The translations under genes were made by a program, and so were the position numbers. From the NCBI GenBank assembly GCA_938038825.1, contig CALHST010000386.1, positions 1-15,020 on the forward strand: a stretch of 15,020 nucleotides of DNA, in the 5' to 3' direction. The notes below the pieces were generated by a model, which was not told the DNA's origin, ran no database searches, and was given only the letters and a program-made list of their open reading frames with translations. Source of the stretch: an uncultured Paracoccaceae bacterium (lineage in GTDB: Bacteria > Pseudomonadota > Alphaproteobacteria > Rhodobacterales > Rhodobacteraceae). Positions 14,119 to 15,020 of this stretch are shown one piece after another (within the stretch, counting starts at the first letter, position 1; every line of letters begins with the position of its first letter).

Positions 14119-14143
14119 TGTTCGGTAACACGGAAGAAAGAAT

Positions 14144-14467
14144 ATGAACTTAGGTATCGGTAAATTTGGTTTCACGGCACTTACAATGACGGTTTTGGCA
14201 CTGTCCGGCGGTATCGCTAGCGCGAAAAACGTGACGGTCACGGAAGTGGGCGGCAAAGGCATGTCAGTGTCAGGGGAACTGTTGTCTTATGACGGGGAAG
14301 TATACAACGTGCGGACTTCTTTGGGCGACTTGACGCTCGAAGTGGTCGGTTCAATTTGTGCGGGCAACGCGTGCCCGACATCCGAAGAAGAGCCTGAAGC
14401 TGTGTCTGTGACAGTCGCAGATTCGATAAACTTCGGCCAACTCCCCCAGATTACAGAAACCAACTAA
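14144..14467 (+). CDS. Small secreted protein sharing the N-terminal domain of the phosphate-binding/OmpA fusion
   Basis: A 107-aa protein with a Sec signal peptide (cleavage after ASA, about residue 27). The mature domain aligns along its length with residues 31-82 of the phosphate-binding/OmpA fusion encoded 10 kb away. Both start AK-x-VT directly after the signal peptide, then G-x-x-x-x-x-G-[ED], E-x-Y-x-V-[RK]-T-x-LG-[ED]-L, and end in C-x-G-[ND]-ACP-x-x-E with two conserved cysteines that could form a disulfide. A short acidic tail follows and the protein stops where the binding domain would begin. It is therefore either a stand-alone version of this domain or a truncated duplicate. The start is supported by GGAAG/GAAAG six to ten bases upstream; the terminator just downstream suggests a functional single-gene unit. 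It is transcribed away from the kinase operon. Function unknown. Confidence 0.75.
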   Translation: MNLGIGKFGFTALTMTVLALSGGIASAKNVTVTEVGGKGMSVSGELLSYDGEVYNVRTSLGDLTLEVVGSICAGNACPTSEEEPEAVSVTVADSINFGQLPQITETN

Positions 14468-14520
14468 GGATCAGCACCTGTGTGTTGAGGGTGCGCCTGT
14501 GAAGGTAAGTAACGATTATT

Positions 14521-14553
14521 GCCCAGTGGCGTGTTGACGTCACTGGGCTTTTT
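14521..14553 (+). terminator. Rho-independent terminator of the small secreted protein gene
   Basis: A 12-pair hairpin (14521-14532 with 14537-14548, one G-U pair, four-base GTTG loop) is followed by TTTTT. It lies about 50 bases after the stop codon at 14467. Confidence 0.9.
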
Positions 14554-15020
14554 CAGTTCGACGTCAGATGTTTTTAAGGGCGGTCGCAATTTGAAATCGA
14601 GTTGTTTTGCAGGGCGCTTTTGTGTTTTCTGAACCGCTTGAATTCAAGATCAAGGCTGTGGTTAGGCCTTTGGCCAAAATCGAAATGCATTGCAGAAATT
14701 CCGCGCCTTGCAAAACGCCGTGCGGATCACAACGGATCTGAACATCCTCGGTGGACCAATGCTTTTAATAGGAAGTCGCCGACATCGGTCGCAGGTAAGT
14801 ATCGCAAAGCGTATGTTTAGTGGGTTTGCACATGAATAGCCCGCATGGTTTTCACGCGGACTGACATGGTGGTCTTTCTAAGGCGGACTTTGATACGCTC
14901 GTCGCCTCAGGCTGGAATCTTCATTTGAATTCAGTGCTCAATGCTTTGCATAAACGGCGCTGTTCTGATGGGAGGCACTACCCTTGAACCAAGGCAACTC
15001 CGAATTTGAGAAGTCGAGAT
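14554..15020. other. Region without a recognisable intact gene
   Basis: A 72-codon plus-strand frame (14602-14820) shows no signal, family motif or convincing ribosome-binding site, and I do not call it a gene. Further right, short plus-strand pieces resemble fragments of a short-chain dehydrogenase: TDMVVF (ending near 14877), then after a frame change SKADFDTLV and a following -LNSVLNAL (14877-14945), ended by a stop at 14985-14987. This recalls the RDRMVFN-x-SEADFD-x-V block after the NNAG motif. The match is short, needs a frameshift and lacks the NAD-binding start, so it is at most decayed coding DNA. Confidence 0.35.

Larger units (their letters stand above)
13542..14143. promoter_or_regulatory. 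Divergent intergenic region between the kinase operon and the small secreted protein gene
   Basis: About 600 bp without a convincing gene; a plus-strand frame from 13222 to 13665 is only antisense to the kinase. The region must hold promoters for both directions. Visible structure: a repeated CTCTGGAAA (13598-13606 and 13652-13660), a hairpin at 13629-13655, an alternating TATATATATA tract (13703-13712) that could be a -10 element in either direction, and several TTAACG-type motifs culminating in a near-palindrome at 14093-14118 just before the secreted-protein gene. I could not assign -35/-10 boxes with confidence. Confidence 0.55.

Overview
The window looks like a chromosomal segment of an alphaproteobacterium, probably a marine Rhodobacteraceae/roseobacter-type organism. 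This is an inference from moderate GC content, codon use, SD-led starts, the kind of FHA and Hanks-type kinase proteins present, and an IS21-type element whose IstA start resembles alphaproteobacterial copies. No rRNA, tRNA or CRISPR array was seen.

Layout. (1) Positions 1-137 are the left end of an IS21-family insertion sequence: two 21-bp terminal repeats and, on the minus strand, the first nine codons of istA. It abuts the truncated, nonsense-mutated remains of an enoyl-CoA hydratase/isomerase gene (about 137-673). (2) A bidirectional terminator (720-750) closes a two-gene minus-strand unit. One gene encodes a periplasmic protein with two PilJ-type sensor repeats (774-1691). The other encodes a secreted phosphate-binding-protein/OmpA fusion with an extra N-terminal domain (1775-3367). 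(3) Positions 3592-13541 hold a long, tightly packed minus-strand operon read from right to left: transmembrane Ser/Thr kinase, FHA protein, PP2C phosphatase, P-loop GTPase-like protein with a low-complexity linker, large dynamin-like GTPase, small GTPase, a 117-aa roadblock-like protein and a 260-aa protein of unknown function. Spacing is short and several genes overlap. (4) About 600 bp of non-coding DNA with inverted repeats separates the operon from a divergent small secreted protein (14144-14467), which is followed by a clear terminator. (5) The last ~470 bp holds no recognisable intact gene.

How the parts may work together (inference). The kinase, FHA reader and PP2C eraser form a threonine-phosphorylation relay of the general type known from the PpkA/PppA/Fha system of type VI secretion, but no secretion genes are visible here. 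Instead the relay is joined to three GTPases of decreasing G-motif conservation. It lies next to envelope proteins: a PilJ-like periplasmic sensor, a ligand-binding/peptidoglycan-binding fusion, and a small secreted protein. The kinase has a single membrane helix and a C-terminal periplasmic part with PDZ-like segments, so it could carry envelope signals to cytoplasmic GTPases. The small secreted protein shares its only domain with the N-terminus of the phosphate-binding/OmpA fusion, which ties both ends of the locus together. This combination is the most interesting signal in the window.
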